DNA from: Ascarosepion bandense
Lineage: Eukaryota > Mollusca > Cephalopoda > Sepiida > Sepiidae
DNA: 64,000 nt
Direction of reading: 5' to 3'
Assembly (NCBI GenBank): GCA_037127315.1
Contig: JBBBDQ010000447.1
Location: 97,501 to 161,500 of the forward strand
Shown here: positions 21,848 through 33,034 of the stretch, one piece after another
How the letters are laid out: each line of letters begins with the position of its first letter
Numbering within the stretch: the first letter of the stretch is position 1
The notes under the pieces: generated by a model
Databases searched by the model: none
What the model was told of the DNA's origin: nothing
The model's input: the letters and a program-made list of their open reading frames with translations, nothing else
Program-made: the position numbers and the translations under genes

Positions 21848-21971
21848 GAATTTTTTTTAGATATTCTACAATTTCGTGGGTAACACGTATTTTGCAGCAA
21901 ACCTGCTGGGTAGCAGGTTTACTTCGAAATACGTATTACCCATGAAATTGTACAATAGCTAAAAAAAATTC
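21848..21971. repeat. Long hairpin, arms of about 60 bp
   Basis: GAATTTTTTTTAG...TTCGTGGGTAACACGTATTT...AACCTGCT and its near reverse complement flank a 4-base loop (GGGT). Arms differ at a few positions (for example TTTGCAG against TTCGAAAT). An AT run follows at 21,976-22,024. Confidence 0.85.
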
Positions 21972-22026
<55 letters not shown>

Positions 22027-22040
22027 TCTAAACATATGCT

Positions 22041-22577
22041 ATTAAATATAAGAGACAATGAATGTTTATTATCTTTAATCATGAGCCGTTCTAAACATCG
22101 AATATATCAGACAGATTTTACTCAACAATACAATAATCCTCACTCATACACACAGTAAAAAGAACCTTCAGATATTGAAGGTCATCTAAAACAACCCACA
22201 CTTAATAAAATTACGTTTAAATTTGAATACATCGTTCTGTTGTCTTTTCGCGCTATCACGCGGTGTGACGTCATAGAACCGCATTACAAATTTGCGAACT
22301 GTGTTTGTTATTTTTGGTAACTATTGCCGTTGCCTAGCGGAGTTTTATGTCAACACAAAACAAAATCGTCGCTGATGGTGAATGTTTTTGCGTTACCATC
22401 CTTATAACCTCTCTGAAGATGGCTCATGTGAGCTGAATGCTTAGAACACACTTTATAAAAAATTATTCAAATGTTGGATAATTCTTGGCTTTATTTTTAA
22501 CTGAAATTAAAGCCAAAATACGACGTTTAGAACGGCTCATGATTAAACATAATAGACATTCGTTGTATCGTATATTT

Positions 22578-22582
<5 letters not shown>
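22041..22582. mobile_element. MITE with long terminal inverted repeats, copy 1
   Basis: The left end reads TTAAATATAAGAGACAATGA and continues TTTAATCATGAGCCGTTCTA. The right end carries the complement (GAACGGCTCATGATTAAACA to TATATTTAAC). The interior has GTGACGTCATAGAACCGC and CTCTGAAGATGGCTCATGTG. It is flanked by AT runs, as expected for an element that targets TA. No transposase, so non-autonomous. Confidence 0.7.

Positions 22583-22613
<31 letters not shown>
22583..22613. repeat. (AT)n microsatellite
   Basis: Separates two MITE copies. Confidence 0.9.
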
Positions 22614-22615
22614 TC

Positions 22616-22958
22616 TTAAATATAAGAGAAAATGAATGTCTATTATGTTTAATCATGAGCTGTTCTAAACATCGTATTTTGACTTTAATTTCAAATGAAA
22701 ATAAAGACAAAAATTAGCGTAGTTTTATGTCAACACAAGATAAAATCATTGTTGATGGTGGGTGTTTTTGTGCTAACATTCTTGCAACCTTTTTGAAAAT
22801 GGCTCATGTGAGCAGAAAGCTTAGAACCAACTAAAAAAATTATTCAAATGTTGGAGGATTTTTGTCTTTATTTTCAACTGAAATTAAAGCCAAAATACGA
22901 TGTTTAGAACGACTCATGATTAAACATAATAGACATTCATTGTCTCTTATATTTAACA
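22616..22958. mobile_element. MITE with long terminal inverted repeats, copy 2
   Basis: Shorter interior than copy 1. Both terminal inverted repeats of about 95 bp are complete: left AAATGAATGTCTATTATG... to AAAATAAAGACAAAAAT, right ATTTTTGTCTTTATTTTC... to CATTGTCTCTTATATTTAAC. An AT run follows. Confidence 0.75.
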
Positions 22959-22972
22959 TTATATGTTTAGAA

Positions 22973-22976
<4 letters not shown>

Positions 22977-23023
<47 letters not shown>
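22977..23023. repeat. (AT)n microsatellite
   Basis: Uninterrupted AT run. Confidence 0.95.
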
Positions 23024-23026
<3 letters not shown>

Positions 23027-23597
23027 TATGGAGGCTACAGATAATTTTCTAAACATATGTTGTCACTATCACTATACAATAAAAGTCATTAACAAATATC
23101 GTCAATTTAGACAATCCCACTCATAGATAATCGACCCTCACAGACATACGAACATACAGCCAAACACACAGACACAAACACATACACACAAACTTTTGTT
23201 TACAGATAATGTGTTTAAAATAAGATTAATTTCATCTCTTTGCCCTGATAAAATTCATCACAGGAAGAAATTCGTTAGGGAGAAAAATATAATTTCCTCA
23301 TGTCTTCTTCATTTAAACATGCATATATATGTTTCTTGCATATTATAAATGATCTTGGATAAACAGAAAAATCAGACACCAATCAACAGAGTGTCTGCCT
23401 GTATTACATCGGGTCTTACGTCCGTTAGATTACGTGTTGTCTTCGGGATTAATCAGGTTTTCCCTTATTTATCGAAGATCGTTAGTCCCTACGTTTAAAG
23501 TAGTACTGTTGTTTTTAGCGTGACGCTGATTATGTAAGCCAAACCAATCAGGGACTCAAAACCCGGATCTGACAACATGTTCCTGTAAATATAAAAC
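23024..23597. other. No recognisable feature
   Basis: AT-rich sequence with a loose ACACA-rich patch near 23,160-23,190; nothing recognised. Confidence 0.45.
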
Positions 23598-24288
23598 GTA
23601 TGTGGTGGTCAGTGGATATCGGCTCGGAACAAGAAACCGGAGAGCCGAGTTCGAATTCCACTTGTATTCACTTACGCGCGAATACCCTTGGGAAAGGTAT
23701 TAATCCGTCTCTTCCCTCCAGTTATGTGTTAAATAACAGGACAGAGTGGGTTCTATAACCTTGGGTGGCAACCAGTCTACCGCAGAAAACAGTGGCAACC
23801 TAGTGCGGGATAATCTTCTGTCCAGTCAGTCATGTCTCTTTCGAGACATGATCGTCCAAGCGTATATCATGTTGGAACATTTAACTCACCGATATAGCAA
23901 AAGTTCACATCGCTTTTTCATCAGTCCTAGTATTTGGCGTTTACAAAATCTTCGAAAGAAATTAAACATAAAATTAGAATATATTTTCAGGCAATTTTTT
24001 ACGTGAGTAAGGCTTCTACTGGACATAAAGTGGGGGATCGTTTTTTATTGTTATGAAGTAATAAACTTATCCCCCACTAATTACTGCTTAATAATATAAT
24101 ACATTTCTTCTCTTTCTAGCTATGAGTCAACAGGACAGATTGGGTTCTATAGCCTTGGTCGACAACCAGTCTACCGCAGAAAGCAATGGCAACCTACTGC
24201 GGGATAATCTTCTGCCCAGTCAGTCATGTCTCTTTCGAAACATGATCGCCCAAACGTGTTTCACGTATGGCCCTTAACTGACTGACTG
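23598..24288 (+). mobile_element. Modular SINE-I: full head, extension, linker, half copy
   Basis: tRNA-type head (GTGGTCAGTGGATATCGGCT; B-box GAGTTCGAATTCC at about 23,648), SINE-I body through TCTTTCGAGACATGATCG (to about 23,870), an extension with AAAAGTTCACATCGC and TTTACAAAATCTTCG (about 23,885-24,000), the hairpin linker (about 24,004-24,118, GTGGGGGATC...GATCCCCCAC), then a second body starting at CTATGAGTCAACAGGACAGA and ending ACTGACTGACTGATG. The complete module set makes this the reference copy in the window. Confidence 0.8.
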
Positions 24289-24409
24289 ATGTCACGTGTG
24301 CGCCAGTAATCAGTATTTACTAGACAATCCAGAGTGTGGGTCAGTATATAGTTACGATTCGTTTACTATCCTGTTCCAGTGCACGGTCAGCACACAATTC
24401 ATGTTTATT

Positions 24410-25018
24410 AGAAATGTTTTTTTTCAATTAAATAACCTAAACTTTTATTAGAACTGTTATTAGAAAACTTTTATTAATTAGAATTTTATCAATTTAATTT
24501 TTGTTAATTAGAATAAAATAACCTTTATAGAAAATTTTTATTAGAAAACTTTCATGTATTAGAATTTTATTGATTTTATTTTATTAATTTAAATTGAATA
24601 AACTTTTATTAGAAAACTTTTATTAGAAAACTTTTATTAATTAGAATTTTATTAATTTTATTGTCTTTAATTAAAATAAAAAAAACTTTTATTAGAAAAC
24701 TTTTATTAATTAGAATTTTATTAATTTTATTTTATTAATTTAAATTGAATAAACTTTTATTAGAAAACTTTTTATTAGAAAAATGTCATTAATTAGAATT
24801 TTATTAATTTTATTGTCTTTAATTAAAATAAAAAAAACTTTTATTAGAAAAATTTTATTAATTAGGATTTTATTAATTTTATTGTCTTTAATTAAATTTA
24901 AAAAAACTTTTATTAGAAAAATTTTATTAATTAGGATTTTATTAATTTTATTGTCTTTAATTAAAATAAAAACTTTTATTAGAAAACTTTTATTAAAAAA
25001 GTTTTTTAATTAAATAAC
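24410..25018. repeat. AT-rich minisatellite, about 66-69 bp unit
   Basis: Built on AACTTTTATTAGAAAACTTT, AATTAGAATTTTATTAATTT and TTGTCTTTAATTAAAATAAA. Later units (24,780-25,000) are the most regular. The unit being nearly a multiple of three creates a 76-codon frame, which is not a gene. Confidence 0.85.
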
Positions 25019-25765
25019 ATAAATATTACAGCTGTTTTTGTGACAACGGAATTAGCATTTTATTCGATTTCTCTCCTTTTTGAATTTATGGGTGTGTAAT
25101 TGACTATTTTAAAGTTACTATGGACCGTTTATATTGGCAATTTTATGAGTTCATATAATTTTAAGCTCCTCTTTTTTATTGTATCCATATGCTGTTTAGA
25201 AAATAAACATTTATTTACGTTATTTAATGTCTTTCTGAATACAAAAATCTTCAATGGTAATGTCTATTAAATATTTAAAGAAAATATATTACCGATTTGC
25301 AAAAGTACATATTTTTCTTAAGTTTATACTTATAGTTCGCTGAAGTTGTTATTGTTTTTCATTCCCCCCTATTCAGGCAACAATACCGCCAAGACAGGAA
25401 GCTAACAGATAGGGAGAGAAAGTAAAAAAATCGTTAGTGTCATGGCGGCATCACCAACAGACTGAATGAACTCTTCCAACCATTAAATTATACCTACCCT
25501 TGTAAGAGGTGAGAGGGAGGAGCCTGAGGAGAGCCTCCCCAGAACGGCCCGAAATCAGTCGAGAGTCGGTCTACGAACACTGCAGCCTTAACGACCATTA
25601 CGAGTCCCAGTTCTAGGGCCGAGGGTCGAATCATAGTATTCCACACTAACTCGTATTATCGTTCCTATTAACCAAATTTCCGTATTTAATATATATTCGT
25701 ATTTTCTTATTTGGTTGTTTTTGCGTTATTCGTACAGGACCTTTATCCGGGTCCACGATAGTTAG
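25019..25765. other. No recognisable feature
   Basis: AT-rich; one somewhat GC-richer block at 25,500-25,640. Nothing recognised. Confidence 0.4.
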
Positions 25766-26400
25766 TGAGGAAAAATAGAAATAGAGATTTGAAAGACAGA
25801 AAATGGTGACCGACGTTACATTTAGGTTTTGGAAGAGCATAAATAGCAGGGAACTGCGAAAACAAACGCGAGAAAAGCAAAATAAATAAATAGATAACAG
25901 GACTGAAGAGAAAGGGTCATAAATGACAGTGATTAGAAAAACAGAAAATAGCTCCTGATAACGCACTTGAATTTAAGAATAGCGTAGGTAGCAGTGAAGT
26001 GAGAAACCAAGAGTAGATTTTCACAAGCAAATAGTGAAAAAAAAAAATCAAAATTACTGAAGAAAAATTGTTAAAAGTAGACTTTAAAACGATAGAAAAT
26101 GACGACTGACGTTGAATTTAGAACCTAGAAAGATTTCTACAAGCGATTTGGCGACTAAAGTTGCGTTTAGGTTTTGGAAAAAAACGTACGTGGCATTGAG
26201 GTTGGAAGACCAGAGAGGTTTTCACAAGCGAGCTGGCGAATAAAGAAACGTCAGTGAGGCAAAAGGTCTATAAAAAACAGAGATTAGAAAGCCATAAAAT
26301 GGTGACTAACGTTGCATTTAGATTTTGGAATAGCGTAGGTAGCTCAGAAGAGGGAAACCAAGAGAAATTTTTACAATCGAGTTGTGAGAAAATGATTAAT
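25766..26400. repeat. Diverged tandem repeats (possibly LINE-A 3' UTR derived)
   Basis: The string GACTGACGTTGAATTTAG or close variants recurs (about 25,808, 26,100, 26,155, 26,300), each followed by a GGTTTTGGAA-like and a CACAAGCGAG-like block at irregular spacing. The opening motif resembles the start of the LINE-A 3' UTR (GATTGACGTTGCA at 36,990), which may be its source. Confidence 0.4.
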
Positions 26401-26778
26401 TAGAATAAAAGTTACAGTTCCATCCAGTTATTTCCATATTAAAATAACGAGACCTATCTGCCAATCTAGTAGTAAGTTTATATTCTTGCAGTCAAATTTC
26501 CGGTGAAGAAATCTCGTTAGAGCAATTGCCATGGAAATATTTAAAGAAAACGACGGCGATGGGAAAATGTCTGAAGTCAATACGTCAGTCCAGGACTAGT
26601 ATCATTGCAGTAGCTGATTTGGGTTTACTATCAATATTTGCTGTTTAATTTCCGAAAGAAAACATATTAATTGCAAAACAAATTTGCGCCCCATGTTTCT
26701 CCGCTCCCTGAATAAACCACCAACGTAATCACACCGAATTTAGACATTTTTTTTTTTTTTGCATTAGTAATCTATTGC

Positions 26779-27386
26779 TGGATGTGCGTTGTGGTGCATT
26801 GGATATCGGCTCTGAAGGAGAAATCGTTGAGCCGAGTTCGAATTCCTGCCAAATTCATTGCTTTCACTTGCGCGCAAATACCCTTGGGAAAGCTATTAAT
26901 CCATCTATTCCTTCCAGTTATGGGTTAAATAACAGGACAGATTGGGTTCTATAGCCTTGGTCGGCAACCAGTCTACCGCAGAAAGCAATGGCAACCTACT
27001 GCGGTATAATCTTCTACCCAGTCAGTCATGTCTCGAAAGAGACATGATCGCCCAGGCGTGTATCACGTATGGCACTAAACTGACTGACTGAATATTTGGA
27101 ATCATGATTAAGGTTTCTACTGGTCATAAAGTGGGGTATCGGTTTTCTATTGTTGAGAAGTAATAAACTGACCCCCCTTATTACGTAATAATAGAATACA
27201 TATACTCTCCCTCTAACTATGAGTCAACCAACAAGACAGATTGGGTTCTATAGCCTTGGTCGGCAACCAGTCTACCACAGAAAGCAATGGCAACATACTG
27301 CGGGATAATCTTCTACCCAGAAGATCATCGAGACATGATCGCCCAAGCGTGTATCACGTATGGTACTTAACTGACTGACTGAATCT
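26779..27386 (+). mobile_element. Modular SINE-I: head, linker, half copy
   Basis: Well preserved: GATGTGCGTTGTGGTGCATT, B-box GAGTTCGAATTCC (about 26,836), ATTCATTGCTTTCACTTG, body to CACTAAACTGACTGACTG, linker (about 27,095-27,205) with GTGGGGTATCGG...CTGACCCCCC arms, then the half copy from CTATGAGTCAACCAACAAGA to 27,386. Unlike the 23.6-kb copy it lacks the TTCACATCGC extension. Confidence 0.8.
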
Positions 27387-28426
27387 ATTGCTAAGAAACA
27401 AAGTTAAAAAATAACGGTATCCAGAAATCGGAATCATGATTTATTTAAATGGGTCAGAGGCAGAGGATATTTCTCAAACTAGCGACATCGTTATGGAAAA
27501 AAATTCTGGAAGAAAATTATGATTCTCTCGGAAAATTCACGGTAATATAACGCAGACGGTAACAGTGATTTATATCCCGGTTCAAATCGGCTTAGAAGAC
27601 AAGAATAGTTTTCCTTTAAAAATATAATTTTCATTTAGCACAGTTTCATTCTGATGACCATAAGATGAACATTTCAAAGATAATTAATTTTAATACCTCT
27701 GAGAAAAATCATTAAATAAACAGAAATTCATTTTCTTGTTTTATAGCCCTAAATAATCTTAATTAAATATTTGAATTTATTATATTTTTCTTCGTATTTT
27801 ATTGAGAGATCGATTTCGAATATTGCCAGCCTCTTATTTCTTCATCGCTGTTTTCATGACAGTTGTTCTAAATTTGCATCAAAGACCTTACAGTACATTA
27901 TCCGTTCTAGTGAAGAGTAGTTGAATGTTGAAACAGATTAACCGAATTTTGCCTCGTTGTAGATAGCTCACTATAATTTGTAAAAACGGTTATAAATCAA
28001 GAAAATCAAATTGAGTATAGAAACAACATTTTATATATACACATATTAATTAAGGTATTTACAATTAAAGTAATCATTTTAGGATGGGTCCAACGGACGT
28101 TAAAAGTTCATGGCAATAAAATGCTGAAAAGAGAATTTGTGCATGTGAATGTGGGAGCGTTGTAAATTAGGAATGTCTTTGATGTATCCGCTTCTTTGGT
28201 CGGTAAGTAGTTTAGAGACAGCGAAGGATAAGATGAGAGGTAAGGGCGGTGAACATAGTAAATCGCTTGACGTGGTCAAGGGAAGTGCTAGTTACGTTAG
28301 TTCTTTCTCGAGTCACTCTCTGTCTCTCTGTCTGTCTCAGGAGCGATGCTTTCTTTAGCGGCTTTTTATATCGTCTTTGTGGGTCCAAGCAGATCATTTG
28401 GGAATTCACATTCCGTATTTAGTTCT
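27387..28426. other. No gene; one duplicated 135-bp block
   Basis: 27,762-27,900 matches 29,755-29,893 (ATTAAATATTTGAAT, ATTTTTCTTCGT, CATGACAGTTGTTC). Otherwise nothing recognised. Confidence 0.5.
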
Positions 28427-28617
28427 GGGCTTTCCATTGGCCGATAAATAAAATTCGCGTAGGCTCGCGAATTGGAATTTGATATTTAATTAATCTTTGG
28501 TTTTCTGCCGGAATCTCTGCGTGAAGCCGGCTGCGCACCGACCAGTTTTGGTCATTTTCTTTTTGGTCCTGTGATTGCAAACATCCGGTCCATCGCTTTG
28601 CTCGGTATCACCACAAC
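28427..28617 (+). repeat. Interspersed repeat, copy 2 (as at 18.5 kb)
   Basis: Contains AAATTCGCGTAGGCTCGCGA, CATCCGGTCCATCGCTTTGC and CTCGGTATCACCACAACC in the same order as the copy at 18,537-18,750. Confidence 0.75.
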
Positions 28618-29327
28618 CTTCCTGATGGCGTCGGTTTTCACTTCGGTACCCTGTGTTGATGATACACCATTTTATGCCTGTATTAATAATAAGTATGATC
28701 AGTTCAGTAAGGCTAAATTTACAGCTGATCTAAAACAATGACTTACATTCTCTTAGTCATCTGGTTCCCCCATGCCCTGTTCATTTTAATGACTCCAAAT
28801 AAAACTTATCTCAATTAAGAGAGAATACGTTATGCCTTCCAGTATAATGGTTTATGTTAATCATCTCAACGAGAACGATTCTTAGCCCTTTCTCAAGCTA
28901 ACTTTGTAAATATTGGCATAAAATCGAAAGATGATCTCGAATAATTATAATTTGTGATTTTCTTGGTGAATGAATAAATTATTTTCAAGCGATAAGTCTA
29001 TCTGTAAAAGGCAGTATTAAACACGAGAAAGCAATATTTCTATAACACTTATCTGTGATCTTCATTTCTGGAGCTGCTCAATTCCACGTGCTCTTCTTTT
29101 GAAAGACCGATGAAAAAGAGAATGTCTTTAAATTTTCACCAGTAGGACGGTTTCTGTGGTTCACTAGAATCGTGGGAAATAGATTGTTTTTATTTCTCGT
29201 GATCACGAGACTGCCACAAATTAACATTATTCTCCAGAAAATTAAAATAGAAAAGCACTGATATTTTAATGATATAAAGGGTCGAAAAATAATAATTAAA
29301 TGAGCGGAACATCTTTAAACATTAGCT
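28618..29327. other. No recognisable feature
   Basis: AT-rich sequence without a recognisable gene or repeat. Confidence 0.4.
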
Positions 29328-29752
29328 GTTCTTCTTCTTCTATGTGCCCTGTCCCTTCAGGATGTAGGCGATCATGGCTCTCCACGTCTCCCTATCCCTT
29401 GTGGCTCTTAGTATGTTTGTTCCTGTTGCTCCTGGCAACCCCCGTTCCGTCATCCACCTGATCAGTCCCTGAAAATATGTTATCCGCTGCCTTCCTCTGT
29501 CTCTCCTTCCTTCTATCTGTCCAGTCAGTATCAGGTTCTCCAGGCTCTCCTTCCTCATTGCATGTCCGAGGAACTTCAGTTGTCTCTTCCTGATGCTCAG
29601 CATCAATTTCCTTTTTGTTGCCATTCTTTCTAACACCTCGTCGTTGCTTGTATGCTCAGTCCACGATATCCGTAGCATCCTTCTGTAGAACCACATTTCG
29701 GCCGCTTCCAGTTTTGTCCTCATTTTCGATGATATTGTCCAGCATTCACAGC
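29328..29752 (-). pseudogene. LINE-B 3' end, best-preserved C-terminal frame
   Basis: An uninterrupted minus-strand frame of 127 codons (29,723-29,340) holds the C-terminus of the LINE-B protein without the tandem duplication seen elsewhere: KLEAAEMWFYRRMLRISWTE, RKLMLSIRKRQLKFLGHAMR, GRRDRGRQRITYFQGLIRWM, then ATRDRETWRAMIAYILKGQG and a stop, followed by a GAAGAAGAAG tail. The start lies inside the domain, so this is a 5'-truncated retroposed copy and not a gene. It is the best reference for how the domain should run. Confidence 0.8.
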
Positions 29753-29754
29753 CG

Positions 29755-29893
29755 TATTAAATATTTGAATCCGTTCTATTTTTCTTCGTCGTCGTATTTT
29801 ATTTTAAGTGATTGATCTCGAATGTTGCTAGTCTCTTATTACGTCATCGGATATTTACATGACAGTTGTTCCTAATTTTCATCAACGATCTTC
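29755..29893 (+). repeat. Duplicate of the 27.76-kb block
   Basis: Matches 27,762-27,900 with substitutions and a small insertion (CGTCGTCGTATT). It begins exactly at the 5' end of the LINE-B truncation. Confidence 0.6.
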
Positions 29894-30059
29894 GTGATGA
29901 TATCAGTTAACGACTCGGTGCCTTTTCTGATGACACAACTATTTATTCAAGTCTTAATAGTATCGTATACCGAACCGGGTATTGTGTATGCTGCTGCTGG
30001 AACAACAATCCTCTTGATGGATAAACGACAAACACAAAACAACGGTTATATAAAAATAT

Positions 30060-30790
30060 CAGCTTTGTTCTGGTTTGGTTTGGTTTAGTTTGGTTTACGG
30101 CATATCAAACCTTTGGCGTCATTTAATGCCGAAACATTAGTTCATTCAAAAACGTATTTTTCTTGGTAACATTTTTCCTTCAAAAATGTATTTTTATTGG
30201 AAACATTTCTTCTCCAAAAACGTATTTTTTGTAAGCAACATTTTTCATTCAAAAACGTATTTTGCTGGTGACATTTTTTCATCAAAAATGTATTTTTGGT
30301 GGTAACATTTTTCTTTCAAAACGTATTTTTGTTGGTAACATTTTTCATTCAAAAACGTATTTTGCTGGTAACATATTTCCATCAAAAACGTACTTTGTTG
30401 GTAACATTTTTCCTTCAAAAACGTATTTTTGTTGATAACATTTTTTCTTCAAAAACGTATTTTTGTTGGTAAAATTTTCCTTCTAAAAGTTTTGTTGGTT
30501 ATATTTCTCGAACAAAAATGTTTTCTTGGTAATATTTTTCCTTCAAAAAGGTTTTGTTGATAATATTTTTCCTTAAAATGTTTTATGTATATATTTCATA
30601 AATGACTATTTTTATATTTTCGTAGTGTTTTGACGCCTGTTTAAAGGGTAACTATTTGCCCATAGCTGGTACCTTAACAAATGCTACAACCCCGAGTCAG
30701 GATGGACCTTGGAACAACAGCAATTAAGAAGTGGTTCCATGCTCGTCACAACCTCCCGATCAGAAGTCTTGCTGACGGATGTAGTTTACC
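30060..30790 (-). mobile_element. Minisatellite-bearing mobile family, minus copy
   Basis: Read on the minus strand: a single diverged 88-bp unit (30,790-30,690: CAGGATGGACC-type and GTGGTTCCATGCTC-type motifs seen on +), the joint TGCCCATAGCTGG (+), a 34-bp array (30,590-30,145), then a 3' tail with the complement of GGCATATCAAACCTTTGGCG and a CAAAC-repeat end. The plus copy at 39,955-40,930 has seven 88-bp units instead of one and few 34-bp units, and the copy at 33,506-33,910 has none of the 88-bp units. Confidence 0.6.
30145..30590. repeat. 34-bp minisatellite
   Basis: About 13 units of AACATTTTTCCTTCAAAAAC followed by GTATTTTTGTTGGT, with indels; the distal units (30,480-30,590) shorten to GTTTTGTTGGT-type ends. 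Confidence 0.9.
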
Positions 30791-32548
30791 ATCATGCCCC
30801 GAACCCAATATTAGCCTATATTTTTATTCACTTCTGTGATGATTTCGTGTAAAGTAGTCTTAAGAGGGAGTTATGCGCATACGAGGGAGTTGACTGGCCA
30901 GAGTTGTCTTTCTTGCGTTCTCTCTGAGTTCTTTGGCTGTTTTCTTCAGAACTAGGAAAAACCTGATCTAATATAAATTGAGATTTAGGGTTTAAAATTG
31001 CATGTGTAGATTATTAGAGCATGAAAGATTATAGGCATAATAAAGAAGAAAAAGAACATTTTTAAATTACTGAAAAACTTTTATTGAAGAAACTTTGTGT
31101 TGAAATTGCATGCAAAAACTTAATGGTGCGTGTGAATTAAAGTTGCATGCTAAATAGTTTATTAGGGTTTATAATAGAACTCCTCCTAATTTCGTAATCT
31201 CTTGCTAGCCACACTCACAAAGCACTTTCGCCGATTATTTCCTTTGGCCAGATGACTTCTGATGTCATCACATTTCTGTCGTTCCATAGTTTATATTTTC
31301 CGACCTTAAATACGACTGCCCTGATGCAGACACACATTTCTTTGTCAGCCTGCATTCCTGATTTTGCCCGAAAGTATATTCTGTGAATCACTGAATATAT
31401 TACAGTAGTATGATCAGTTGGATGAGGATAGATTGGCAACTGACCTTAAAAAATTACCTACATTCACTTCTGAACTGGCGTGATCAGTGTCTTCTTGATT
31501 TTAAGTCTGTCAAAAACAAGACCGAATAACAACACAGCACCGACGACTGATCAACGGGAAAATCCAACACTGGAACTAATCAACACCAGAACAATGCAGC
31601 ACGAGAAATGCATAACTTTTTTCGTAACAGAAGAAAAATATTTATTAAAGGTGAAATGTCGGAAATTTACAGATATAACGGGTCTCCTGATTGGCTGATT
31701 TAACCCGAACCTCGTTTTGAACTTTAGGCGGGCTTTACCAGAGGTTTTATGTTTTTTTTACACGATGGTTTTGTTCTCTCCTTTTTTCAGCTAGCACGAA
31801 CAGTATCGGACGTATTGTGCCGCTCCGGATTTTTGTTGCAGCAGGGCCTAAATTGGCGCCCACTTGTCTCGCTATATCGAGACCATCTTACCAATTCTTT
31901 GTAATCTTTTAGGCTAATGCCACAACTTTGTAACAGAGAAAATCTCTTGTTACCCTTCTTACCTTAAAAAGGATACCCTATGGGCAAAGCCTTGCCTTCC
32001 TAGAGATAAATTCTCTAAGCACTATCATCTTATACCAAGATAAGAAACTGTGAAAGAAGCTGACCCAGAAGAAAGTTCCTGTACGTCGCGGATCGCAGTT
32101 CTTTGTGTCTTTTTCATCCCACTCCTAGACGGAGGATACTATACCAAGCTAAGCAGAGAAAGGAGACTATACCAAGCTACACTGTAGCAGCAAAATTCAG
32201 CATATTTTTGCAAGACAAATAAATTGTTTTTACTATACCAGGTATGTCTTGTTATGTTTGATAATTTCCTTTCACTGCTTAAGCGCTAAGCTATGTGAAT
32301 ATATTTCTCACAGAAAACCTTAATTAGTTTTCTTCAAATAAGTCATTTGTTTTACGTTATTAAAAACAAGTTTTAAAATATTGATTAAGGTTTTAATCCT
32401 TTATAAATAAACTTTTGAAATGTTTTAAAATTCCCAGAATCCCTGGTTCATGCGCAGGAATCGAATCGCCTCACATGAAAACTTTGATAGAAATATTTTT
32501 ACCATCAATTTTTTTCCTGATTTATAAAAGAATTATATGTCGTCGTCA

Positions 32549-32552
<4 letters not shown>
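30791..32552. other. Unassigned; possible LTR-like remnant
   Basis: No coding match recognised. 31,507-31,650 resembles 57,347-57,460 (CAACACCAGAA, then GTAACAGAA or TAACCGAAT, then TTTATTAA), and TGGCGCCCA occurs at 31,854-31,862, like the start of a retrovirus-type primer binding site. No second LTR or pol was seen, so the class is open. Confidence 0.35.

Positions 32553-32605
<53 letters not shown>
32553..32605. repeat. (AT)n microsatellite
   Basis: AT run ending with one GT interruption. Confidence 0.95.
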
Positions 32606-32654
32606 GTCTAATTTGGAAGGTCATCCAGTTACACTTCCTTCGTATCAAGACACA

Positions 32655-32678
32655 GTCACACACACACACACACACATT

Positions 32679-32726
<48 letters not shown>
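32655..32726. repeat. Compound (AC)n/(AT)n microsatellite
   Basis: An AC run passes through TATACAT into an AT run. Confidence 0.95.
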
Positions 32727-32729
<3 letters not shown>

Positions 32730-32781
32730 AGTGAATAAGTAGTGGATAAAAATATGTTCATATTCTAAACTATAATTTATA

Positions 32782-32787
<6 letters not shown>

Positions 32788-32832
<45 letters not shown>
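32788..32832. repeat. (AT)n microsatellite
   Basis: Uninterrupted AT run. Confidence 0.95.
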
Positions 32833-32836
<4 letters not shown>

Positions 32837-32917
32837 TGCTTGCATAAGTAACTAATTATCAGTAAAACTACAGAAAAACAACATTCTTGACACATAGCAG
32901 TATCAAATATTAACATT

Positions 32918-32939
32918 ACACACACACACACACACACAC

Positions 32940-33013
<74 letters not shown>

Positions 33014-33030
33014 TGTATGTATGTATGTAT
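32918..33030. repeat. Compound (AC)n/(AT)n/(ATGT)n microsatellite
   Basis: AC run, AT run, then ten GTAT tetranucleotides; abuts MITE copy 3. Confidence 0.95.
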
Positions 33031-33034
33031 ACTG

